Shown: piece after piece, positions 11,701-23,738 of the stretch
Layout: every line of letters begins with the position of its first letter
Numbering within the stretch: the first letter of the stretch is position 1
Assembly (NCBI GenBank): GCA_958496175.1
Contig: OY292277.1
Span: forward strand, 22,090,282-22,154,281
DNA length: 64,000 bases
Direction of reading: 5' to 3'
Source: Sisyra terminalis
Lineage: Eukaryota > Arthropoda > Insecta > Neuroptera > Sisyridae
Notes under the pieces: model-generated
Seen by the model: the letters and a program-made list of their open reading frames with translations, nothing else
What the model was told of the DNA's origin: nothing
Databases searched by the model: none
Translations under genes and position numbers: made by a program

Positions 11701-14700
11701 ATTGAAAATTCACTAACATGTTCTGTTGCAAAAATTGTATCAAATATTTTAATTCTAATAAGTTTTGAAAAGAACAGAACAGAATCTACTTAAAAAAATT
11801 GTGCGGTCAGCTGCGTTATTAAACGTGGCAAAAAACATATTCAATTGAGACCTATTTTTAAATCTTTAAAATATAATAGTACATACTCTCAATTTTAGCT
11901 GTTTTGAAATTAATATAATATTTATTACGTTATTTATAAATGCATTTATAAAGTTGTTTTTGATGTTGTAGCGAAATAAAAAAGACTCTTAAATATACGC
12001 TATTAAATAGAATAGAATATGTGGAAACGCATAAAGGTCAATGATAAAATATATGCATCAGATGCGTAGCGTTTCGGAGCATGTGTAATCACCAGCCATA
12101 TTTAGGTCTGTTCTTTTTTTTTTTTATTAGTAAGGTACGGAACTAATAATCTCATTTTTCACCTTCTTCCGAGCACTTTATAGTGCTAAATTTTGGGGCA
12201 CCTGCTTACTCTCGATGACAATGTATGAATCCATCGTAAAATTTAATAACCACCAAGTATTACTACATTAAATTTATGAAAAAACTTTGGTTGCCTACCT
12301 TCACAGGCGAATCAAAATGACAGTTGAAATAAATGACAACAATCAGTTCAAATTTGAGATAATGATTGAAAAAATTGATTTTAAAAATATATTGGAAGAC
12401 TATAGAAAAAAAATGATAGGAAAATCTATTGATAAATACATTTAAAAGGTAATAAATCTATGGGTTCATGTCTCTTTCAGAACCGTTAAATCAGGCAATG
12501 TTGCATTTTCTAGTTTGTTTTTAATTTAATTCGCAAATAAATCGGTCCACAAAAAGGGAAAACTATAACATATTGTAATTGAATTAACAAAAAAAAAACC
12601 CGAATAGAATAAAACACAAATTAAAATATGCACGTTGCCAGATTTGTCGGTTCTAACTGGAATATGAGCCAATCAATGAACTGAATCTTCGTTCCGATTG
12701 AACCATTTATATTAAGGGGAAATTAGCCAATTAATGAGAGTCGTAAGCTATCTAGTTGTACATCAAAGCGAGAGGTGTTCCATATTACCAAATTGTAAAC
12801 AAAATTGCACCCCTCGCTTTGATGCCCAACTAGATAGCTTACGATTCTCATTGAAAGGCTTATATCGATGGTCCAATCGGTTCGAAGATTTACTTGGTAA
12901 ATTTATTTTTACTTTCCTTTAATTTATTTTTCTATCAGCCTTATAAGAATGTAACCTATAGTTAAAAATGTTCAAAAAAGTTATTAATGCCATTTAAAAA
13001 TTTTCAAATTTGAAATAAAATCGTTATTATATGCGGTCATTTTCATTTCCATTATGAGTATTGTATTGCCTTTATCATTATAATAACGTCATCAAAACTC
13101 CTATGAGTGACTAGCAAATGGCGGCTTTTCAGCAGTTTATATATAGTTTTCTAGAAAATCAAAATGAGAATCTTTAAACTCATCTCTGTTTATATCCAAG
13201 GCGTTCAGTCCATCACTATTATACAATACTTGTTGAGTTATCAAATGAAATAACGCTATTAAGCACTCTAATTATCTTTTTTAGTACTGCTTTAGTTACT
13301 TATTTAGTATTTTTTGCAATAATGAAGAGAAAAATAACAGTTCAAAGAATTTGAAGTGGAAAATCGATTATTCGAGATTATAAAATATCACTTTTTCTTA
13401 TTCAACATGAATGTTTTCCTGAATTATATTACCGACGGAAAAAAGCGTTAGGTAAATAAAAATGGGGTTCTTAAATTTTATTTGGATAATCAACGCCAGT
13501 TAAAACGGCGGATAAGCTAAAATGACACTATAATATATATATTTGCTTAATCAACCCAGCTTATATTTGCGACGCTTTTGTAGTGTAAACGTAATTTCTG
13601 AAGTAACAACAACACAAAACGATAAATACTTTCCTCACGAAATTTGTATTCTTAGATATTTACGAACACTAATTTTAGCTGACAATCTTATAACGAGATT
13701 GGAAAATTTGAATAATCTTCGTATTGAAGATTTAGATTTACGAAACAATCAGATTAAATACTTCGAAGAAGGTTCGTCAATTGGGCTTAAAACAATGCAA
13801 GATTTACTTTGGTTGAATCTTTCTAACAATCAATTATCCGAACTACGATTTTTGCTAAAAACAGTTAAAATCAAGCAATTAGATTTACGTAACAATAAAA
13901 TATCCGACTTGGTGCAGCTTTGTACTCTCGGAAAAATGCAATATTTACATCAGGTGGATTTACGAGGTAATGATGTAACCAAAGAAAACGGTTACCGGGA
14001 AATTTGTACTTGTGCAATGAAGTCGCTTTCTATTTTGGATGGAACTCATGTGGATGTCACGGATAAAGTTTCTTCGAGTATGATTTTCTGCCCCGATCTT
14101 TGGGTGTGTGCCGTTAAAAACTATGCTCGAATGACTTATTTGCGATACTTAAATCGGCCGAAAATGGATGCTTGTACTTTTCCCTTTGACTCCAATGTTC
14201 ATCCAATTATTGCTTTAGTCGGACCTCCAGGCAGCAAAAAAGATGCATTTCGTATAAATTCCCTTTGAGGAAAATGACTTCTCATCATTTATTTATTTAT
14301 TTTTTTTTAGTCAAAAGTTTTATGAAATACTATCCAAATAAAATTTACCGTGCAATTTTGCATACAACTCGTCCTATAGAAACGAATGAAATAAACGGTG
14401 TCGATAATTATTTTGTTACCAAAGATCAGTTTAATAAGTTAGCAAGAGAAGCTGAATTTCTGTGCATGTATGAGGAATTTGGATTTTGTGTTGGATTGTG
14501 TAAGTTCTTATCTTACTGTCGGTAGTCGGGCAAATTGATTGCAATATTTTTTGATTATTGCAGCTAGAAATGAATTGATTGAGGCAATGGATCGGAAAGC
14601 AATTTGTTTTGTAACGATGGATTTTACCGCTGCTTTAATTCTGCGAATACAGGGTTTCTTCCCTTTTATGATTTTAACGATGCCGCATTCTGAGGCGCAT

Positions 14701-17480
14701 CATTATGAAACTTTAGTAAATCGTTATAATCCTGTTTATTGGGATTACAAGAATAAACATAAAGGGGCATTGTTGTTGTACCGTGATAATATCGTAAGTA
14801 GAGAGATGAACAATGAATTGAATACAAGCAAAATAACAAGTAAATTTATAGAAACCAGGAGCGGAGAATTTGCGACGTTTTGCCAATTCAGTACAATCGA
14901 CAAGCAATGTGTGGAATTTACCAGGTAAATATATTATTGACTTTTTCTTGAAAAAAAAATACTCATTATTATATCGAATTATATTACGGATGCTATAGTT
15001 TAGAAACCGGGAGAAGATGAAGTATAAAAATATTATTTTGATTATTTGAATTAACGTTTGTAAATTTCAAACCAATTTAAAAGTGAGGGATACAGGTCAT
15101 ATCTTTGATAATTCTTAGTTTATAGATTTTTAATAACGCTAGAATTGCTAAAGATCTTAATCGCTATATTAAAATGGTAAATTACCATTGGAAAAATCCA
15201 AACCTACATACGGAACCGTTACTGTATAGTAGCTAGAATTATTGGGAGGAAAAGTTTTAATACCAAAATAAAAATGAATTAATTTGACTGTAAAAAATTG
15301 ACTCATTAAAAAATCTACGAAGGGATTCATTATAGTATTTTTTTTCAGTGGGTTCAAATGAGTCTATTTCTTTCACATCTTGTTGTGATTGTACATGTGA
15401 ATGCGGTGGAAAACCGATGATACTAAGCCAATCCATGGAAAATACATTGCTTTATCGAAGTGAATCACAAATATATCATATGGATGACTTACTAAAAAGT
15501 TTTTCAAAGTATTTAAACTTCTTTCATTAATTTTTTTCTACTACACATCTTATATTTTTAAGATTTGATTTTAACCTGAGCCTTGCTCCAATCGCTCCAA
15601 TCGATAAACCTTCAATTCTGCACACATCGTTTATAAATTCAATTGATAATATAAGGTTTGATCAGTATTTAAGTTTTTCATCCAGTATTTATTAAAAACG
15701 ATTTTCAAGTGTAAACCAATCTTTGGGAGGATCGACCAAATCCAAACCTGATTTATTATCGGTGTTTTTTACAAGCTTTATTTTGAACTCGCGGAGTGTA
15801 TACTTGGATTTACATCTTTCTAATCCTGGACTTTTCTTTGATACGGTATTAAAATAAAATCTATGTTTAAGACACATATATAGGCAAATATTTATAGTTG
15901 GACACTGAAAACATTCTGGAATCCCAAAAAAAAATGGTTAATATTATAAAAAGAGTTATTAAAATTTGTGGAAAGCCACGGGAGAGATATAAGTTCCGGG
16001 AGGATGAAGTTTATGTTAATATGGTTAATTATCGACTTGACCAAATCCAACGAGATTTAAATATTACTCGGTAAAGACTTTTTTTACAATTTATGAAATC
16101 ATTTTTCGTAATTACACTTAACAATAAAATTACAAAAAAATAGCTTTAAAATCTATACTTTAAAACCATAAATTAGTATTTGTAATTGTTATTAAGTTTT
16201 TCTAGCTAACGTTTGACTTTTAGAATTCCGTAGCCCAACTACAAACACGGATTTCGAGAGAAAAAAAAATCCCTTCATCTATCACTTCCAAGTCTATATA
16301 TTTTCCATAATAGCTTATTATCTAAATTTTCTAAAAAGTAAAGAATAGTATTGGAGTTCTTTACGCTTTATTCCACTTATTGGAATAGCCGTTGTCACCT
16401 TTTTAGAATAAACCTTCATCCACTGAAGGTGGATGGTACCTCTTCCAGTAGGAACCGTAGATATTGAGAAATTTGAACAAGATATGCCAAGGGGTGTCAA
16501 TGAGTTATGGAATTAAGTTTTACCAAAACTACTGGTCTAGAATACACACGATTCACTAACTTCTTAACACCTTACTCCTTTTATGCCTACTGCCTATACT
16601 TTAAAAGTATAGGCAATAATACGGCCAACAAGATTCGTAATACATTTATTGAAAATATGGCTCATGTGTACTTTAGCACACCCACAATCTGGCAATGTTT
16701 CATTTTCGACTTTGTTTTTAATTTAATTCGCGATTAAATCGGTCCATAATGACAATTTAGCCACAACAAAGAGAATTATACCATATTAGAATTGAATTAA
16801 CAAAAATATCGCGAATTAAATTAAAAACAAAGTCAAAAATGCAACGTTGCCAGATTGTGGGTGTGCTAAAGTACACTTGAGCCGAAAATATATTCTACTA
16901 TTTTTTATTATGTACTATACAACTGTGAACTAGTATTCTTTTAAGATTTAAAAATTGATCTCAATCGAATTTGTATTTTGCCGCTATTAATGAACTCCAC
17001 CCAGCTACGCTTTCAAAGCAGCAAATTGACAACTCTTGAAAGAGTACAACAAAGATATTATATTATATCTCTATCTCATGATTTCATAAAATTCAATCAA
17101 TATTACGGTTGCATTTACACCATTTTAATGTTCAAAGACAAATTATAAGTCGTTTAAAGTTATTGCATTTTACATCATTATTACATTACAAGCATTATAA
17201 AATGCCCTCTTTTAACAGGGGAGTCTAAACTAATTTAGGCTAACCCCCCATCCCTGACTTTATCAATTTATTTCTTTGTAGCAATACAGCAGCTTATCAA
17301 CGCGACATTGCGAAAAAAAGCAAAAATCTTGACGAACCCATAGAGTCTGAAATTTACAAGCAAAACGACGTTATTGTGGCTAAATTCAACAGTCTGCACC
17401 GTTTAGATTCATCATGTAATATGAAGAAAAATTGTCCGAGTTATCTATCATTTAGTACCTACAGAACGTTTACGGAATAA
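8794..17480 (+). CDS. Lrguk: Leucine-rich repeat and guanylate kinase domain protein (LRGUK-like)
   Basis: Exons: 8794-8880 (first, tentative), 10175-10456, 10515-11105, 13656-14251, 14311-14499, 14564-14924, 15349-15508, 15563-15655, 15710-15845, 15898-16070 and 17282-17480, for about 955 residues. The N-terminal third is acidic/Ser-rich. Tandem leucine-rich repeats follow (for example YLDLSCNKICKIQGLKNL, then LILADNLITRLENLNNL across the 11105/13656 junction). A guanylate-kinase domain starts at IIALVGPPGSKK and continues with HTTRPIETNEINGVDNYF. The P-loop lacks the GxGK[S/T] form of true guanylate kinases, so it is probably non-catalytic; vertebrate LRGUK is also atypical here. LRGUK acts in sperm head shaping and flagellum formation in mammals; a ciliary or sperm role here is inference. 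Two junctions fail in phase: 8880 to 10175, and 14924 to 15349. The C-terminal tail (15349 on) has no domain I recognise. Confidence 0.84.
8881..10174. other. LRGUK first intron
   Basis: This intron is AT-rich. It contains a minus-oriented SINE copy at about 9550-9668 and no coding exon that I could fit. Because the flanking phases do not match, a small missed exon may be hidden here. Confidence 0.4.
9550..9668 (-). repeat. tRNA-derived SINE, copy 3
   Basis: In minus orientation, the head region has the B-box-like GGGTTCGAATC, then TTGTATCGAGCAAATTTTC and the body with a TTATTAACTCTAGAATC-type segment. The A-box end is truncated at TGTCGCTCC. It lies in the LRGUK first intron. Confidence 0.75.
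12461..12670. mobile_element. Palindromic MITE, copy 2
   Basis: The left end is GGGTTCATGTCTCTTTCAG, and the right end is the inverted TTCTAACTGGAATATGAGCC. It has the same core as the other copies (TTTAATTTAATTCGC and AAATCGGTCCA). It lies in the 2.55-kb LRGUK intron 11106-13655. Confidence 0.7.
12684..12898. repeat. Long foldback element in LRGUK intron
   Basis: The arms are about 12684-12777 and 12808-12898. The inner 45 bp of each arm (12733-12777 and 12808-12852) differ at only 4 positions. The outer parts match more loosely (AATCTTCG..CCGATTG.ACCAT). The loop is 30 bp. It would form a stable hairpin in pre-mRNA. No transposase ORF is present. Confidence 0.8.
15116..15182 (+). repeat. 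SINE fragment, copy 4 (tail only)
   Basis: TTTTTAATAACGCTAGAATTGCTAAAGATCTTAATCGC matches the body of the SINE family; the tRNA-like head is missing. It sits in the LRGUK intron 14925-15348, next to the junction that fails in phase. Confidence 0.55.
16071..17281. other. LRGUK last intron
   Basis: It contains the best-preserved palindromic MITE (16659-16883), a perfect 12-bp dyad TGCCTATACTTT/AAAGTATAGGCA at about 16591-16615, and unremarkable AT-rich sequence otherwise. Confidence 0.5.
16659..16883. mobile_element. Palindromic MITE, copy 3 (youngest)
   Basis: This 225-bp element has near-perfect inverted arms about 80 bp long, beginning GGCTCATGTGTACTTTAGC and ending GCTAAAGTACACTTGAGCC. 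Each arm includes CACACCCACAATCTGGCAA and a TTTAATTTAATTCGCG core; the short centre reads CGGTCCATAATGACAATTTAG. There is no ORF. The transposase family is not identifiable from the ends alone. Confidence 0.8.
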
Positions 17481-18851
17481 AAATTAAATAAAAACAAATT
17501 ATCATTATTAAATAACAAACATGCAATCTTAATGTATCATAATGGGAATTATGTATTCAATAAAAATCAGAAAAAAATTAAAAAATATATTTTATCAATT
17601 TTATAAAACAAATCACATTGTTGGAGTGAAAAATTGAAAAATGATAAATTAAACACAAGTTGTGTGCGGATGAGTAGAAGATGTTCATTACAAATTTGTA
17701 TTTATGTATAAAATAACTAATTAACTTAAGTAGATACACTATATTATTAGAAAACAATAACGACTTTTATTTGTTTAGAAAAATTACCCATAAGAATTTC
17801 ACTCAATTTATCCAGCTTTTAATTTAATAATTAGAAGTCATTCAAAAATTATGTAACACTGGAAGGGATATATCGTCTTTTCTAGAAATTTATTCTACAT
17901 AAATTATGTTAGCATTATTGATGTTGGTTGTGTTGCAAAGCTAATTATTATGTACATACACAGAAATAGTTTTTATTAAAAATGAATATTTCTAATTAGT
18001 CTTGACTGGTGAACAGCTTACAGGTAGGAGGACACATTAATGTTTTGGTAGCCACAAATGATGACCTTATCCAGTATGATTAAGAAATATCATTATTTTT
18101 AATAAAAGTCTACATAAGACTAATGATATACTCAAACGATTTTTTTAATATTAATACATTTATAAAATAAAAATACTGTACAACACAAAATGGAGTCATA
18201 TAAAATAGATAGAATTGAAAAATAAATTATAAAATGTATGAATTATTTACAACCTTTACAACAAAAATTAAAAGTAGTTTTCAAATTTTAAATGGACATT
18301 TCTTTAGTTTACAATGGCTATAATTGCTGATTGATTTTCGTTAACAATATTGCCATTTGGAAAACACGACAGCAAGTGTTCAAACATAGGATTGACCTAT
18401 GGAGAGTGATAGGGAACTGATGCGGATACATGTTTTGTGAGATCGGTTAGCATGTAAAGTCCCTATATGACGTCATTATCATTGCTAGAAGGTGCAGCTA
18501 ATAAATGACGGGCTTTGGGCAGTTCTTGTAATTTATGATCTAAGATATTTCTGCATAGATACCTCGAGTTTTCTGTTACTTTCTGCATTGAATAATCTTA
18601 ACATATTGTACTTTTTTTAATTACTGCCAAAAAGTTTGGTAATATAGTAGTTGAAGAAGGTGAAGGGTACATAAGAAATGTTAATTGAGCGTTACATATA
18701 AGTACCGTAGGTACCAAAAAAAGAACAAGATAAAATTACATATTTTTTGAATGACCTCTTAAAGAAAAACTTACCGCTATTTATAAAAAGAAGAAGAATG
18801 TAATATATATTAATAAAATATTTAAAATTACCATATATTAAAACCATTAAG
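17481..18851. other. Convergent intergenic region, LRGUK/asp 3' ends
   Basis: LRGUK 3' UTR with AATAAA right after the stop codon (17476 onward) and further copies; asp 3' sequence on the other strand. I see nothing coding and no repeat that I can place. Confidence 0.4.
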
Positions 18852-21800
18852 TTATTGATTTAAAACTTTTATTCTTTCCATATATTGTTGTATTTTACGA
18901 GCAGATTCGGCCATTTTTAAATATTCGTCTCTAATTTTTCTATTCAAGACCGTTATACGATAAAATCGTTGAATTTTAATGCAAGCTGCTCGAGTATCCA
19001 AAAACCGTTGACGATCTTTCCGCATTTCGAGAACCAAACGAAACTTCTTTTGAATTAATATTGTTGCTTCTTTCTTTTGCAAAAATTCTCGACGAATTCT
19101 TTGAGTTTCTTTCATCGATAAATAATATGCTTCGATCGTTCTGGCAGCATTTTTATACGCCAAGAATTGAGCTCGTTGCTCTTTCATAAGTTTCCACGAG
19201 CGGTAAATGCGTTGGATAGCGATACAAGAGTTTCGTTTTCTTAAAAATTCGGCTCGAATTTGTCGAGTAAGTATAAGGTTTTTGTAAGCAATTTCGATTT
19301 TTAATGTTATCGCTTTTAATTGTAAGAAGCGCGAACGTTCTTTTCGCATTGCTAATAAATTGCGATAGCGTTGTTGAATTAGACATATTGCTCGTTTTGT
19401 GTTTAGAAATTCTTGTCGCGTTTTTTTCATTACTTTCCTGGACAAGTAAAATTGTTCAATTTTTATGACTGATTTCTTATATGCGATAAACTTAGCTCTT
19501 TCTTTATGCATTATTTTGAATGATCGATAGAAGCGTTGAATTTTTAGGCAAGATTCTTTCTGACGTAAAAATTCATTGCGAATTTGTCGCGTGTATCTAA
19601 TCGATCTGAACCAATGTTGTATTTTAATTGAACTTCTTCGCATCATTAAGAACTGTTTTCGTTCTTGGTTTTGTACTGGTTTTACATGCTTAACTTTTAG
19701 TCGATACCAATTCTGAATTTTCTCAGCCGCAACCAATCTTTGTTTTTCCATTTTTTTTTCTTTAATAATACGCCGTTGTGTAACAATAAAATCTGATTTC
19801 CACCATTTTTGAATGATCGAAGCTTTGTTTTGGTAAAACGGAGCTTTTACTTTGTCCATCAGTTCCCATAACAAAGCCAACGTTTTTTCTCGATGTCTTC
19901 CCACAATGTCTTGTGTTATATCTTTAGGCAAATTGAAATTGGCTTCGCGTAACGCTTCAATGGCTACATTTACATTGTGAATTTTCTGGAGTCTCGAAAT
20001 AGTTGGAACTCGTAATTTTGAGCATAAATCATTTCGCATTAAAATAATTTCTGCAATACGCGTCAAGCGGACACCGTCTTGCAAATCTTGAGCTACATTT
20101 TTTACAGCATAATCGAATTCATCTAAAGCCGTTTGTTTGTATGTTAAAACATATCCAGTTCTTCGTAAAAGTTTTGCCATATCACCAACACCACTCAACA
20201 AAGTTCTTGAAAAAGACAGCAAAATTTCTCGACTCTCTTTAATTGATGAATTGACACAGAATAGGCAAGGGTCATGGCCGATTAGTTTCTTGTTTTTTGC
20301 TTGATCTAAAAAGTAAATTAACATCAAAAATTTCCGTACAGTGAAGAGTTTTATTGCAGGGGCGTAGGGTGGAAGAAATAGATTGTTGACTCCAGGAGCT
20401 GCGTATTTTTTGTCCAATTCTGGATCTCTGAATAGACGATACATAATAAAAGCACTCAATCGATGAATATCAGAATTTGAGTTTAAATAAATATGCTCTT
20501 CATAAATTGTCTCCAAACCAATTCGTAGCCACAATGGATTATAACACAAAAACAGTTGCATTATTTCACATTGCAATCCAACATCTAAATGCAAATTTTT
20601 GTCTGCTCGAATTGCAATATTCAATTTTTCAACCGCTGATATCGTTTTACGTAAAACTTCACTAATTTCCATCGATTTATATAAAGTAAGAGCACGTTTT
20701 CGTAAAAGATTCAATCGATCTCCGGTGTTATATAAATTCGAGACCATTTCTTTGCTGGGAGCCAATTGAAGATCTTTTTGCTTAACTTGTTGCCAAAGTT
20801 TGACTAAATCAACTTTTTTTGACTCTGGACTACAGTCTAAATCTGACGGAGGAGCTAGTAAACGATTCAACCATTTTTCGTACTGCTTAATTTGGTTTTG
20901 AAGCCATTTATCATCAAATACTTTTAAAGTTGATTCAAATGGATTCACATGCCGTTCTCCACATTTAGAAATATCGGCTGAATATTTTTCAGTTTGTAAT
21001 TGGGAATAGTTGGTACTGAAACGGAATGGCTTGGTTCGTTTCGGTTCGGTTTTGCACCAAGAACTGAATCTTGTATTGCTAGCAGGTTTGGCAGGTTTTT
21101 TATAAGGGGTGATATCAATGCAAAATTTTTCATCGTTCAGTTTGCGTTTTAATGCGGTGCTCGGCTGAAATTTTGGTATGGCTTCACGTTTATGTTCAGC
21201 TTTACAAGTTTGTGTGAGATATTCTTTGGGAACAGAAAATATTTTTGACTGATCAGTAAATGTGTCTGACCATAAGTTGGCTTCGATTACATTCTTGGCT
21301 TCCGATCCATTTAAATCCAAATTTTTTTGGGTACTAGTTGACAAATTGAAGGCGTCGGTATTGTTAAATCCAGAAATTGGAGATATTTCATTGTATATTT
21401 TATCACTGTACTGCCTTGCAAAGACAACATTGGCTGGTGTAAAAGGCATTGCGAAAAAATCACAGTTTAAATTCTCCGGAGATTTAGTTGATAAAAGAGA
21501 TGAAGATAAATGAATTTTTGGAGTTGACATATTTTTTTCATTTAACTGAATTGAATTGTTCGATTGGTTGGCAGTGGAAAAATTTAATTCGTCTAACCGA
21601 GTGAAGAATGATTGATTTTCAATAGTCTTTGTTGAGTCTAATGGTGTGAATACTTCCGAGTTGATTTTAAACGAAAAATTTGATTTTGGAGTTTTAAGTT
21701 GATTGGAAGGAGGCGAATTTGGTTCAATGCTATCTTGCGAAATATTAAGAGAGTTTACTTTAATAAAAGAGTCAAAACAGATTTTAGGTTTTTGGCATAT

Positions 21801-22752
21801 AAAGGTGTCTCTTGAACCAGGAACTATATCAACATTTTCTTTCAAAAATGTTGAATGTTCTTGAATTAAAGTCATATTTTCTTTTAAAAATGTTGCATCT
21901 TCCTGAATTACAGATAAATTTTCTTTATTTTGCGGTTGATTTTTTGTGGTCAAATTGGAGACTAGATAAGTATCTCGACGATTTTCTGAAATATTTCCGC
22001 CTTGAAAAGCATTTAATGCGTTGTAACTGCGAAGAGCTGATGCTTTTGGTGAACGTGAAGGTGATGGAGGCGTTTTTGGAGATTTTTTTATTTTTTTTGA
22101 AACAAACTTAGGTCGTTCATTTCCTGCCTTTTTCGACTTAGACTAAAGAGAATATTGAGTAATTTATATATATATATATATATTTTTTTGTTTTTGGTAA
22201 ATATAGACAAAAATGCTTACATTTGATGGACAAACTGATGTAAATAAAACGGCGACATCACGATATTGTCGGTTATAGGCAAAACGAATTATATCTCTCC
22301 AAGTACCAGCTGAATTTGGAGTCCACACAATTTCCAAAGATATTGTTGATCCAGGTTCAATATTCGCTTTTACCCAGTTAAATTGAACATCAGTTTCTGG
22401 TTTTTTAACAATTTCAATCTAAAATAAACAAAATCACAAATTTATATAATATTAAATAGTCATTTAAATTCACAACTTTTTACTTACATTTAGGGGTTGT
22501 GACAAAGGGTTTCTTAAATGCAAAATACATGTGGATGATGTTCCTATTTTGACTCGTTCAAAGACTATTTTCGGGTTTACCGTAAAAGGAGCAAATACCA
22601 AAACGGGAATTTCTTCTTGAGGAGGTTTTTCTATTTTTTGTTTTTGTTTTACTTTGGCTACTTTCTTTGGTGGTGTTATCTAATAAAATACAATTGAATA
22701 AGTGTAATTGAAAAATTTAGTAGCAAATAAATATACATACTTGAAAGTACAT
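18852..22752 (-). CDS. asp: Abnormal spindle protein (ASPM orthologue)
   Basis: Exons on the minus strand: 22741-22752 (MYFQ), 22488-22679, 22221-22418 and 18852-22142, all phase 0, giving 1230 residues. Asp binds microtubule minus ends at spindle poles with calmodulin and keeps poles focused. Residues about 25-134 form an ASH domain (VLVFAPFTVNPKIVFERVKIG; PETDVQFNWVKANIEPGST). Residues about 200-450 are Ser/Asn-rich and low complexity. The calponin-homology region is at about 731-900 (KLFTVRKFLMLIYFLDQ...DGVRLTRIAEIIL). About 12 IQ-type motifs (KIQRFYRS, LIQQRYRNLL and so on) run from 904 to the end. The C-terminal ARM-like region and most IQ repeats of longer ASPM proteins are absent: the protein stops right after the last IQ motif. 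The IQ array has a higher-order repeat (see findings). It is divergent from Rpp20 with 455 bp between start codons. Confidence 0.95.
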
Positions 22753-23207
22753 GTTTAATTTTCTTTTACGTGATGTTGTTTAAAGATAAAAAGAAAACTT
22801 GGTCAAAGCTTTTACACAAAAAAAAAATGAAAATATTTTAGATAAAAATCCGAATAATTTAAATGAAGTATTTATTATTATGCTTTCTCGTAGTCAAAAT
22901 CACTAATATCACTAATCAGTCAAACGGTTTAACGGTTGTTATTTGAATGCTTTATTAATTCAAAGATTTGAAGCGTAAACTTGAATGAAATTAGTGACAT
23001 ACTTGTTTTTCGTCACTGCGCAAGTCAATTGCACATATTAGTAAAGCTAGCCAATTGCACGAATTTCACTAGGTACAGGAAATAAACGTCGTAAACGTCA
23101 TAAACATCATAAACATTGTAAAGCTCGTAAACCTCGTAAACGTGTACAAATACTAGCGATATTAGCAAATACCGACCAATGCATTAGCAAAACGTCACTT
23201 TTATACA
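22753..23207. promoter_or_regulatory. Shared asp/Rpp20 promoter interval
   Basis: 455 bp separate the two start codons. The interval holds a 9-bp tandem repeat at 23083-23145 close to Rpp20. No TATA box is evident, as is common for divergent housekeeping genes. Confidence 0.5.
23083..23145. repeat. 9-bp minisatellite, seven units
   Basis: Seven units of TAAACGTCG and variants (TAAACGTCA, TAAACATCA, TAAACATTG, TAAAGCTCG, TAAACCTCG, TAAACGTGT) run with no gaps. The array lies 63 bp upstream of the Rpp20 ATG. Confidence 0.85.
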
Positions 23208-23722
23208 ATGGCAGATGATTTAAACAGTAAGAGAAATTCATCAAAACCACGCAAACATAGAAATTATAACTTTAAAAAACGAGTTCCACCCCGCACTGTT
23301 AGCGACAAACCTGAATTTTACGTCTCGAATAAGTCGAATTTTAAGGTAAAAATACGAAACGGAAAAGAATAAGTTTTAATAAATTTCTCCATTTTAGGAT
23401 CAATTGAAGAAATGTGAAAAACTACTTAGCGAAAATAACAGTGAAGTTGTCATCAAAGCTATTGGAGCAGCTATCGAACGAGCTGTGAACTTGGCCTTGC
23501 AATTACAACAAAAATTTGAAAATACTTGCGAAATAGATTTAAAAACGGGAACCGTTTCATTAACTGGTAACAATTTTTACACATTACTGAGAAAAATATA
23601 ATAATTAGTACGTTTTAGACGATTTAGAACCAATAACTGAAGATGATGACTACGAGACTCAAATGAGGCAAAACTCAAGCGTTCATATTCGAATTTACCG
23701 TACATTAGCTGCAGTCGAATAA
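23208..23722 (+). CDS. Rpp20: Ribonuclease P/MRP protein subunit p20 (Rpp20/POP7)
   Basis: Exons 23208-23345, 23398-23566 and 23619-23722 give 136 residues, close to the usual ~140. Rpp20 is an Alba-fold subunit that pairs with Rpp25 on the P3 arm of RNase P and RNase MRP RNA in the nucleus. Diagnostic features are the basic N-terminus (KPRKHRNYNFKKRVPPR), the Alba core (AIGAAIERAVNLALQLQQ then EIDLKTGTVSLTD) and the acidic DDLEPITEDDDYETQ segment followed by SSVHIRIYR. If intron 2 were retained, the frame would stop 13 residues later. The stop is only 16 bp from the TMEM203 start, so both ORFs probably share a transcript. Confidence 0.9.
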
Positions 23723-23738
23723 ATATTGTGTACCAAAG

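Noticed and set aside
15692..15877. 61-codon minus-strand open frame
   Set aside because: It is the antisense shadow of an LRGUK exon (15710-15845) that fits in phase with its neighbours.
16318..16500. 60-codon minus-strand open frame in the last LRGUK intron, possible transposase fragment
   Set aside because: I could not match it to any transposase family, and no terminal repeats enclose it.
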